Translations under genes and position numbers: made by a program | Shown: one piece after another, positions 53,510 to 61,238 of the stretch | Numbering within the stretch: the stretch's first letter is position 1 | Layout of the letters: every line of letters begins with the position of its first letter | Assembly: GCA_001798185.1 (NCBI GenBank) | Contig: MGRM01000009.1 | Location: forward strand, 1 to 64,000 | Length of the DNA stretch: 64,000 nucleotides | Direction of reading: 5' to 3' | Source of the DNA: Deltaproteobacteria bacterium RIFCSPHIGHO2_02_FULL_44_16 | GTDB taxonomy: Bacteria; UBA10199; 2-02-FULL-44-16 | The notes under the pieces: model-generated | The model's database searches: none | What the model was told of the DNA's origin: nothing | What the model saw: only the letters and a program-made list of their open reading frames with translations

Positions 53510-54316
53510 ATGATGAGATTCCTTTTCGTTTCCACTTTACCCTCAGGAGACCGCGTCCCCACGCATACCACGGTCTTTGTGACGTTAACGCTCATTGCGC
53601 TGTTTCAATTGGTCATCTCCCTGGTCACCAAACATTTTTTTGCCCTCGGAATTCTCGTGAACGAAATCATCATTATTGCCGGTCTCCCTTTTCTCGTTGC
53701 ACGACTTCTTCGAACTCGATCCCAACTTCTTTTCCCTTTTCACGCTCCTTCCTTTCGATCAATTTTCTTCTCCCTCCTTTTTATGTTGGGAGTTGTCATC
53801 GTGATCGACTATCTCGTGTTCATCAGCGAAATCTTTTTTCCTCTCCCTCTCAGCTATCGAGAAGCTTTAGAACGAGCACTTGAAACATCATCGTCCGTTG
53901 AAGTCGTATGGAAATTTTTTCTTCTCTGTCTTGTTCCTGGCGTCTGTGAAGAAATTTTCTTCCGAGGCTTTTGCCAAACAACCTTTCAATTTCAGCTCAA
54001 CAAAAAAATCGCCCTTTTTCTGACTGCGTTTCTTTTTGCCCTCCTTCACGGCAATCTCTGGTATGTTCATCTCTACTTTCTTTTGGGCCTCGCCCTTTCA
54101 TGGGTTTTTTCAATAACCAAAACGTTATGGGTCCCAATATGCTGTCACATCTTTAATAATAGCTGGACGTTTTTACATGCGACGTGGAAGACAACCCTCC
54201 CGCTACGCTCAACGATGAATGTCTCTGATATTCTTCTCTTTGCATTCGGAATGCTTCTTCTTATAATTTCAACACGCATTCTGAACAGCGATAAAAAGAA
54301 AGGTGTACCTATATGA
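53510..54316 (+). CDS. CPBP-family intramembrane metalloprotease-like protein
   Basis: A 268-residue polytopic protein with about seven membrane segments. It has the CPBP (Abi/Rce1-type) motifs: paired glutamates plus arginine in VCEEIFFRGF (around residue 146), FALLHGNLW and ICCHIFNNSW. Family members cleave near membranes, and some are linked to C-terminal protein sorting (myxosortase) or bacteriocin immunity; the target here is unknown. No good ribosome site precedes the ATG pair at 53510/53513. It overlaps ldcA by 4 bp (ATGA), so it is the first gene of a recycling/envelope operon. Confidence 0.82.
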   Translation: MMRFLFVSTLPSGDRVPTHTTVFVTLTLIALFQLVISLVTKHFFALGILVNEIIIIAGLPFLVARLLRTRSQLLFPFHAPSFRSIFFSLLFMLGVVIVIDYLVFISEIFFPLPLSYREALERALETSSSVEVVWKFFLLCLVPGVCEEIFFRGFCQTTFQFQLNKKIALFLTAFLFALLHGNLWYVHLYFLLGLALSWVFSITKTLWVPICCHIFNNSWTFLHATWKTTLPLRSTMNVSDILLFAFGMLLLIISTRILNSDKKKGVPI

Positions 54317-55224
54317 AAAGGGCACAGCCCTTGAAAAAGGGAGATACCATTGGGATTGCAGCCGTAAGTGGCACTTTTGAACGCGATGCTTTTGAAAAAG
54401 GAATTACGGTTCTCGAATCGCTTGGGTTCAAAACTTTTTTTCATGAAAGCATTTTTAAAAAAGAGCGGTATCTCGCGGGAAGTGATCAACGTCGCTCGCA
54501 AGAACTCGTATCCCTTTTCGAAAATCCAGAAATCAAGGCAATCATGTTTGTCCGCGGTGGTTATGGGGCCATGCGGATTCTTCCGATTCTTGACACAAAG
54601 CTCATTGCAGCGAATCCAAAACTGGTGATTGGATATTCAGATCTCACACCACTCCTTGCGTGGTTATCTCAAAATTTCGGTTATCCTGTAGCTTATGGAC
54701 CGATGGTCCTTGGACTTGGAAAAGGAGTTCCAGAACTCACCCTTGAACACCTGGTTCGTGCTCTCACATCAGAAAAAGCACTTGGGATACTTCCTGGAGG
54801 AAACGCAAAAACACTCAAAGAAGGAGAAGCCAAAGGGAAACTTCGTGGAGGATGTCTCGTGATGATCAATGCAAGTCTTCGAACACCATATGAAGTGAAT
54901 ACAGATGATGCGATTCTCTTTTTTGAAGATATCAATGAATGGGTTCCTCAACTTGATCGACTGCTCACGCAACTGAAACACGCAGGGAAACTCAAAAAAG
55001 TTCGAGGCATTGTGATTGGAACTCTTGTGTTGCGAAGTGACGATACTCACGATGTTGTTGCGATGCTTCAAGATGTCTTCTCCGATTTTCAAGGTCCGGT
55101 TATTTTCAATTACCCTGCGGGACACGATACTGCATTTGTCACTCTCCCTCTTGGAGTTGATGCAGCACTGATCGCTTCCGAAACATCGTGCTCATTGACC
55201 ATCACGTCAGGTCTCTTTGAATGA
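54313..55224 (+). CDS. ldcA: Muramoyltetrapeptide LD-carboxypeptidase (S66)
   Basis: Cytoplasmic serine peptidase removing the terminal D-Ala from recycled murein tetrapeptides. The 303-residue protein has MFVRGGYGAMRIL, the nucleophile Ser109 in VIGYSDLTPLL, Glu205 in LFFEDINEW and His271 in YPAGHDTAFVTLPLG, the S66 Ser-Glu-His triad. Its stop codon lies inside the left arm of the 157-bp palindrome. With mpl downstream it forms a coherent recycling pathway. Confidence 0.93.
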   Translation: MKRAQPLKKGDTIGIAAVSGTFERDAFEKGITVLESLGFKTFFHESIFKKERYLAGSDQRRSQELVSLFENPEIKAIMFVRGGYGAMRILPILDTKLIAANPKLVIGYSDLTPLLAWLSQNFGYPVAYGPMVLGLGKGVPELTLEHLVRALTSEKALGILPGGNAKTLKEGEAKGKLRGGCLVMINASLRTPYEVNTDDAILFFEDINEWVPQLDRLLTQLKHAGKLKKVRGIVIGTLVLRSDDTHDVVAMLQDVFSDFQGPVIFNYPAGHDTAFVTLPLGVDAALIASETSCSLTITSGLFE

Positions 55225-55373
55225 GACGCGATTTCAAAATGGACAAATTACACGGGTGGCGCCGACGTTGGATCCCAGGGGCGCCCCACCCACGGTTTAT
55301 GGGTGGGGAGGTGGAACGACGGAGGCGACAGGACCCGTGACCACAAAACGTTTTGAAATCGCGTCTCATTCAA
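55217..55373. repeat. 157-bp palindrome at the ldcA/beta-lactamase junction
   Basis: Positions 55217-55239 and 55351-55373 are perfect 23-bp inverted repeats. Inside them the sequence continues as an imperfect GC-rich stem: CACGGGT against ACCCGTG, and CCCACCC against GGGTGGG around a short loop near 55295. The whole can fold as one long hairpin. It covers the ldcA stop codon and the N-terminal codons of the next gene. It looks like an inserted MITE-like unit or an inverted duplication, and its RNA form could limit read-through. Confidence 0.85.
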
Positions 55374-56440
55374 TTTCTGAGGCAATGAAAGACGCCATCG
55401 AAGAGGGTGTTTTTCCCGATGCAGAACTTCTGGTTGCTCATCACGAAGAAATTCTTTTTCATAAATCTTATGGCCGCGCACGAAAAGGGAGTCTCTTTGA
55501 TATCGCATCTCTGACAAAACCGATCTGTACTGCAACGCTTACCATGCTCTTTCACGCCAAAGAGCTTATCAAACTTGAAGATACGGTCTATCAATGGCTT
55601 GCAGGCGCGAGACTTCCTTTTCATCGACAGATCACCGTCGAGATGCTGCTCCATCACTTTGCGGGCTATATCGCATGGCAACCCTATTATCGCGAACTTC
55701 CTCTATCGATGATCGGTACCGAAGAAGGGAGAGATTTCATCTTCCAAGAATGTCTTCGTGAACCGCTGATTCACGCTCCAGGGGAAAAAACAGTCTACAG
55801 TGATATTGGCTCTATTCTTTTAGGAAAAATTCTGGAAGAAGCTGGCGATCATCCGCTTGATATCCTTTTTCAAGAATACATCGCCGCACCTCTCAAACTT
55901 CACGATACGTTTTTTATTCCGACGCACACTCACTCCGCGCGAGCGAATAGACGATTCATTCCGACACAGGACTGTCCTTGGCGAGGACGCATTCTCAAAG
56001 GAGAAGTCGATAATGCGAATGCGTATGCACTGGGAGGAGTAGCAGGTCACGCCGGACTTTTTTCAACTGCTTCGGATCTTCATATCTTTCTGAAGGCTTT
56101 CACCCAGAGTTTGTCCGGAAAAAATGATTGGATTCCCCCAGAAACAGTGCGAGCGTTTTTTGACTTTGAAAAAGCGTGGAGTCGAAAAGAAAACGATACA
56201 TTTGTGGGCGGGTGGAACCTCATTACCCCTGGTCGCTCTTCATCGGGACACTCTTTCTCAAAACGCTCCATCGGGCATCTCGCGTATACCGGATGTTCTC
56301 TCTGGATCGATCTCGAAAAAGAGGTCTGGGTTATTCTGCTCACGAACCGCGTTCATCCGAGCATGACCAATGAAAAGATCAAAAGCTTTCGACCTCAATT
56401 GCATGATTTGATTATGAAAGAGCTGATTCTCAACGTTTGA
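55337..56440 (+). CDS. Serine beta-lactamase-fold hydrolase (class C/PBP4*-like)
   Basis: Serine hydrolase of the beta-lactamase/DD-peptidase superfamily. Motifs: SxxK in IASLTKPI (Ser58, Lys61 from this start), YxN-type VYSDIGSILLGKIL (Tyr154), and a late HxG-like AYTGCSLWID. No signal peptide is seen, so it may act in the cytoplasm on murein fragments. I prefer GTG 55337, with GGAGG 11 nt upstream, because the frame upstream to TTG 55217 is only palindrome sequence; ATG 55385 is a further option. The first codons (RFEIASHS) are encoded by the right arm of the palindrome. Esterase activity is possible. Confidence 0.78.
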   Translation: MTTKRFEIASHSISEAMKDAIEEGVFPDAELLVAHHEEILFHKSYGRARKGSLFDIASLTKPICTATLTMLFHAKELIKLEDTVYQWLAGARLPFHRQITVEMLLHHFAGYIAWQPYYRELPLSMIGTEEGRDFIFQECLREPLIHAPGEKTVYSDIGSILLGKILEEAGDHPLDILFQEYIAAPLKLHDTFFIPTHTHSARANRRFIPTQDCPWRGRILKGEVDNANAYALGGVAGHAGLFSTASDLHIFLKAFTQSLSGKNDWIPPETVRAFFDFEKAWSRKENDTFVGGWNLITPGRSSSGHSFSKRSIGHLAYTGCSLWIDLEKEVWVILLTNRVHPSMTNEKIKSFRPQLHDLIMKELILNV

Positions 56441-56550
56441 GATCCTCTTATGACACTTTTTTAGTAACTATTTTTTAGTAATTTTGTTGAAGTCGAGATA
56501 TTCTCTCTCCCATTGCAATTCATCAAAATTCCCTGCTAGAAAGTAACCTC

Positions 56551-58023
56551 ATGATGGAACAGAAGAAAAAAAATATTCATCTTCTTGGCATTGGTGGAAC
56601 AGGAATGGGGGCCCTCGCGGGCCTTCTCAAAGAAATTGGTTATCACGTCACGGGAAGTGACAATGAAATCTATTCTCCGATGAAAGAAGAACTCGAGCGT
56701 CTGGAGATTACGCCTTATAAAGGATATAGCGAAAAAAATCTAGACGATCGACCAGACCACGTCGTGATTGGAAATGTCATCACGAAAATAAATCCTGAAG
56801 CGATCGCAGTTGAAAAACAGGGTATTCCTTATCTCTCCATGCCACAAGCGCTGGCGCGCTTTTTCTTAAAAGATCGTCAAACACTTGTGGTTACTGGAAC
56901 GCATGGAAAGACGACAGTCTCGACACTTCTGGCGTGGTTTTTAACGGCAGCGCAAAAAGATCCTGGATTTTTTATTGGCGGCATTGGAAAAAATTTCGGA
57001 AGAAGCGCTGCGCGCGGTTCCGGAAAATATTTTGTTGTTGAAGGAGATGAATACGACACCGCCTATTTCGATAAAGGACCAAAATTTCTTCATTATCGTC
57101 CTTTTGGGAGCATCTTGACGTCGATTGAATTTGATCATGCTGACATCTACAGAAGCCTTCATCATGTTCTGGAAGCTTTTCGAAAGTTTGTCGCTCTCAT
57201 GCCTCACAATGGAGTGCTCATTGCCAATATCGATGATGCCAATGTAAAACGAGTGATTGCAGAAGCCCCTTGTCGGGTCGTGACCTATGGTTTTTCTCCT
57301 GAGGCGCATTATGCCATCACTCATCTTTCTCTGACGCCCGAAGGAAGTTCATGTGAAATCACGACAAAGAAGGAAAAAATATCTCTTCACTCCCCTCTTG
57401 CCGGACGTCACAACATCGTGAATACGGTGGCAGCATGTGCTCTCTTACATGAACTTGGAATGTCGTTTGACGAACTCCAACAAGGACTTTCAACTTTTGA
57501 AGGAGTCAAACGACGACAAGAAGTGGTTGGAAATATCAAAGACATCACGATTATCGATGATTTTGCGCATCATCCCACAGCGATTTCAGAAACCATTGAT
57601 GCCATCAAAGCACGTTATCCCAAAAGACGTGTTTGGGCTCTTTTTGAACCGCGATCCAACACAAGTTGCAGAAATGTCTTTCAACACGAATTTGTGGAAG
57701 CGCTTGCTCACGCTGATCGCGTGATCATCGCTTCTCCTTTTAAAGCAGATAAACTTCCAAAAGAAGAACGACTCGACGCGCAAAAAATTGCGGATGGTCT
57801 GATGAACGAAAAAGGGATCGATGCGCATTATATTCCAGGCGGAACCGAATTCATTCTCGAATATCTGATTCGAAATATTAATGTTCAGGATGTCATTCTC
57901 GTGATGTCCAATGGCGGCTTTGACAATATCCATCACAAAATTATCGAAAAACTTGAGCGCCGAAAACTCTATGAAGATCATTCGCAACTGAAAATGAGTC
58001 GCATTCCCAAGAAGAAGCAATGA
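56551..58023 (+). CDS. mpl: UDP-MurNAc:L-Ala-gamma-D-Glu-meso-DAP ligase Mpl
   Basis: Ligates recycled tripeptide to UDP-MurNAc. The 490-residue Mur ligase has IHLLGIGGTGMGALAGLLKE, the P-loop VVTGTHGKTTVSTLLAWF, and the Mpl-specific blocks VVEGDEYDTAYFDKGPKF, FEPRSNTSCRNVF and VMSNGGFDNIHHKIIE that separate it from MurC. It overlaps tamB by 4 bp. The 110 bp before it hold no hairpin I can see. It is the only MurC-like gene in the window. Confidence 0.95.
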   Translation: MMEQKKKNIHLLGIGGTGMGALAGLLKEIGYHVTGSDNEIYSPMKEELERLEITPYKGYSEKNLDDRPDHVVIGNVITKINPEAIAVEKQGIPYLSMPQALARFFLKDRQTLVVTGTHGKTTVSTLLAWFLTAAQKDPGFFIGGIGKNFGRSAARGSGKYFVVEGDEYDTAYFDKGPKFLHYRPFGSILTSIEFDHADIYRSLHHVLEAFRKFVALMPHNGVLIANIDDANVKRVIAEAPCRVVTYGFSPEAHYAITHLSLTPEGSSCEITTKKEKISLHSPLAGRHNIVNTVAACALLHELGMSFDELQQGLSTFEGVKRRQEVVGNIKDITIIDDFAHHPTAISETIDAIKARYPKRRVWALFEPRSNTSCRNVFQHEFVEALAHADRVIIASPFKADKLPKEERLDAQKIADGLMNEKGIDAHYIPGGTEFILEYLIRNINVQDVILVMSNGGFDNIHHKIIEKLERRKLYEDHSQLKMSRIPKKKQ

Positions 58024-61000
58024 AGCGTTCTCGACAACGTCAAATAGCACGTACGCTTGTCTTCCTTATGACAGGCATCCTCTTTTTCTTTGGTGGCTCC
58101 GTATGGCTCATCAATCGACCGGCAACACTTCGTTATCTCCTCTCCTTTTTGAACAGTAAAAGTCCGTGGAACATCGAAGCCACACACATGGTATGGACGC
58201 CTTGGAGAAATCATCTTTCTGTAAAAGAAATAGCGCTTTCTCATCCTCACAAGGGACAACAATTACGAATTGAAAAAATAGATCTCAGTTATCGTTTTTT
58301 ACCTCTCCTGCGTGGAAAACTTTCTATTGATGAAAGCGTCATTCAAGGAGTGACGCTTGAGCTTCCACCCCAAGAAAAAAAGGAAAAAAAGAAAACAAAA
58401 CTCGAATTAAAAAAATTATTTCTCCTTCAAAATATCGCTCTGAACAACACTCGCATTCTCAATATCGACATTCACTTTGGGAAAAAATCACGTTTCACGA
58501 CCCAAGAAATGCGGATTGCTTTTGATCGAACTTTTCTTGGAAAGAACTGGCTTCGCATCGGTTTTGACGAGCTTCATCTTTTTTCTGCAGAACACGAAAT
58601 TCTTACTTCAGAACGCCTCACTCTCAAAGCAGAAACAGAACTGGAACGGTGGGAGCCAACATTTCCTTACGTCAACGATCTCACCGGCGAAGTGGAAGGA
58701 CTCAATCTTCTTCTTGAAGGAACTGACATTCAAAAAACCTCAGCCCAATTAAAATACTCGGACCAGATATTGACCCTCTCATCGCTCTCTTTAGAAATTT
58801 CAGAAAATATTCTTTCTGGAAGTTGCAAAGCAAATTTTACGGACGAAACATTTGGAGGCGAACTTACGATCCCCAAAGCTGTGCATATTCCTCACCTTGT
58901 CAAACCGTTAGAGGTCATGGACACAGAAGGACTTCTTTCCGGAAAAATTTCTTTTGAAGGAAGAGGATTCTCCCCTCTTCAAAGTACCGGAAAAGCCGTT
59001 GTTGACATCACACATCGATTTTCTCGTGCTGCTGATCGAGAAAATCGTGTCACCACTTCTGTCAGCTGGGAGAAAGGCCTTGTCTCTTTTCGTGAAGGAT
59101 TGATTCGAGCCGGAGAATCAGAAACGTCTTTTCATGGTTCTCTTGATATTTCTCATCAACAGATTGTTTTTGAAGGAAATGGAAAAAAATTTCCTCTCGA
59201 ATATTTTTTTGAACAATTTCGAGATCCACATCTCAAACTTCTTTTCGGAACTGCCGATTTTGCAGGAACGTTTCAAGGCTGGGGGAAAAAATTTCAGGCA
59301 CATGTCGAAGGAAAAGTTCATGATGGTGGATGGAAACCGATTGCCGCAGAAGAATTACATGTTCTTTTTGAAGCAAGCTACGATAAACTTTCGGTTCAAG
59401 GGACCATTGTTCAAAACGGCAAACAGACAGGTGATGCAATTTTCGCTCTTCTCTATGGTCCAAAAAAAGAAAACCAACCACGTCCAAAAAAAATCTCCTT
59501 GCAAGCTCATATTGAGAACTATGATCTTGGCGCTTCACTCGGAACTCCCTTTGCATTGACCGGGGAAGCAACGGGAGACATCGAGCTTTCAGGACCTGTC
59601 ACGCAGTTCAGCGGAAAAGCTGCTGTAAAAGCAACTGCGGGGACATGGTATAAAATTCCTTATGATGTGATTTCCAACACGTTCACGCTTACAAATAAAC
59701 AAATTGTTTTTTCCAACATGGCGCTCAAAGCGGCACGACTTCAAGAACGTCAGTTTTCAGCTCAGCTGGTGTTGGATTTTCAGAAAGAATCTTTTCGTCT
59801 GCATGGCACTCCGATTCCAGAACTCACCCTTGATCTCTCACGAGAGAACGCATCCGGCATCTGGACCTTCCGCCAGGTTTCGTATGCATCGCTTTTGCAG
59901 AAAGATGAAAAAGTTTCTGCGCATGGAACCATCCAGAAAGATGGGACTCTCAATCTTTCTCTTACAGGTCTTGTCAACCTCACTCTCCTCAATCCCATTT
60001 CTCATCTGGTTCGTGAAGCAGAAGGAAAAGCAACCGTTGATCTGAAACTTCGAGGTTTGGCATCAGATCCACTTCTTTTTGGAAATATTCAATTCCATCA
60101 AGCTCTTTTTTCACCTCGCTTCACACGACTGCGCATGGAAAATATTACCGGCAGTCTTCACTTTGAAGGAAAATCGATTCAGATGAAAGATATCCATGCC
60201 ACCGTTGAAGATGGACATTTTTCACTCAAGGGGAATGCAATGCATCACAACGCAACCTTAGAAAGCGCCAATCTTTCATTTTCTTGTGAATCATTAACGT
60301 TTCGTCCTCAAGGTTTAGATTTGCGTTTAACCCTTGATGCAGACGTGACGCTTCAAGGACGTTTCCCTTCTCCTTTTCTCAAAGGAAATGTCACCGTGAT
60401 TGATGGTCGATATAGTAAAAATTTTCGTCTGATCGATTCGATTCAAGGGAGAGAGGAAGATGAAAGCGCCGAAGAAGAAACAATGTCGACGTTGAATCCA
60501 ACGCTTGCTCTTCGCGTTCGCAATTCAGGTGAATTTCTCATTCGCAACAATATCGGAGATATCGATCTTCGATTTGATCTGGCAGTGACCGGCACGAGAA
60601 AAAAACCGACCGTCAATGGTGTGGTCGATGTCGCCGGCACGATACATTATTTAGGTTTGAAGTTCGACATTACGCGAGGTTTTCTGGAGTTCCGTGAACC
60701 GTATGCCACTCCTTATCTCGAAGTAACAGCAGAGCGCGAAATCGGCGCTTCCAATGTAACCCTTTTCTTACGTGGAGAAACCGAAAATCTTTCCTTGGAT
60801 CTCTCAGGAACATCACCAGAAGGCCCTCTCAATAAAAAAGATGTTCTTTCACTTATCGCTTTTGGTTTTACGGAAGAAGACCGACGATCCCAACGAAATG
60901 ATATTTCACAAGAAAGACTTGCATCCAAAGTCCTCTCTTCTCAAGTATCGAGTGTCCTTCAACGGCCCATTTCGGAATTTACCTCGCTTGATGTCTTTCG

Positions 61001-61238
61001 ACTTGAAGCGGCTGATCCAGCTTCATCAACAGGATCGCGCGCGATTTCTCGTGTTTATATTGGGAAACAGGTCAATGACCGATTAAAAATGGATTTTTCT
61101 ACCGATATTAACAGTGAAAACGCTACTCAGACTGTCAAAGCAGAATATTCGATCATTGATAATATTTTGCTTACAGGAAGCAGAAGCAGTAACAATGAAT
61201 TTGGAGCGCGAATCACTCTTCGCTTTCGTTCACGATGA
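58020..61238 (+). CDS. tamB: TamB-like translocation and assembly module protein
   Basis: Large periplasm-spanning protein (1072 residues) anchored by an N-terminal helix (LVFLMTGILFFFGGSVWLI). It has AsmA/TamB-type repeats of beta structure and the conserved C-terminal DUF490 region (GVVDVAGTIHYLGLKFDITRG, PLNKKDVLSLIAFGFT, to ARITLRFRSR). TamB-family proteins carry lipids or assist barrel assembly between the membranes. It overlaps mpl and the Omp85 gene by 4 bp each, giving the standard tamB-tamA pairing in reverse order. Confidence 0.93.
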   Translation: MKRSRQRQIARTLVFLMTGILFFFGGSVWLINRPATLRYLLSFLNSKSPWNIEATHMVWTPWRNHLSVKEIALSHPHKGQQLRIEKIDLSYRFLPLLRGKLSIDESVIQGVTLELPPQEKKEKKKTKLELKKLFLLQNIALNNTRILNIDIHFGKKSRFTTQEMRIAFDRTFLGKNWLRIGFDELHLFSAEHEILTSERLTLKAETELERWEPTFPYVNDLTGEVEGLNLLLEGTDIQKTSAQLKYSDQILTLSSLSLEISENILSGSCKANFTDETFGGELTIPKAVHIPHLVKPLEVMDTEGLLSGKISFEGRGFSPLQSTGKAVVDITHRFSRAADRENRVTTSVSWEKGLVSFREGLIRAGESETSFHGSLDISHQQIVFEGNGKKFPLEYFFEQFRDPHLKLLFGTADFAGTFQGWGKKFQAHVEGKVHDGGWKPIAAEELHVLFEASYDKLSVQGTIVQNGKQTGDAIFALLYGPKKENQPRPKKISLQAHIENYDLGASLGTPFALTGEATGDIELSGPVTQFSGKAAVKATAGTWYKIPYDVISNTFTLTNKQIVFSNMALKAARLQERQFSAQLVLDFQKESFRLHGTPIPELTLDLSRENASGIWTFRQVSYASLLQKDEKVSAHGTIQKDGTLNLSLTGLVNLTLLNPISHLVREAEGKATVDLKLRGLASDPLLFGNIQFHQALFSPRFTRLRMENITGSLHFEGKSIQMKDIHATVEDGHFSLKGNAMHHNATLESANLSFSCESLTFRPQGLDLRLTLDADVTLQGRFPSPFLKGNVTVIDGRYSKNFRLIDSIQGREEDESAEEETMSTLNPTLALRVRNSGEFLIRNNIGDIDLRFDLAVTGTRKKPTVNGVVDVAGTIHYLGLKFDITRGFLEFREPYATPYLEVTAEREIGASNVTLFLRGETENLSLDLSGTSPEGPLNKKDVLSLIAFGFTEEDRRSQRNDISQERLASKVLSSQVSSVLQRPISEFTSLDVFRLEAADPASSTGSRAISRVYIGKQVNDRLKMDFSTDINSENATQTVKAEYSIIDNILLTGSRSSNNEFGARITLRFRSR

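Noticed and set aside
56551-58023. Assignment as MurC
   Set aside because: The EGDEYDTAYFDKGPKF, EPRSNTS and MSNGGFDNIH blocks are those of Mpl, and the partner ldcA fits recycling.
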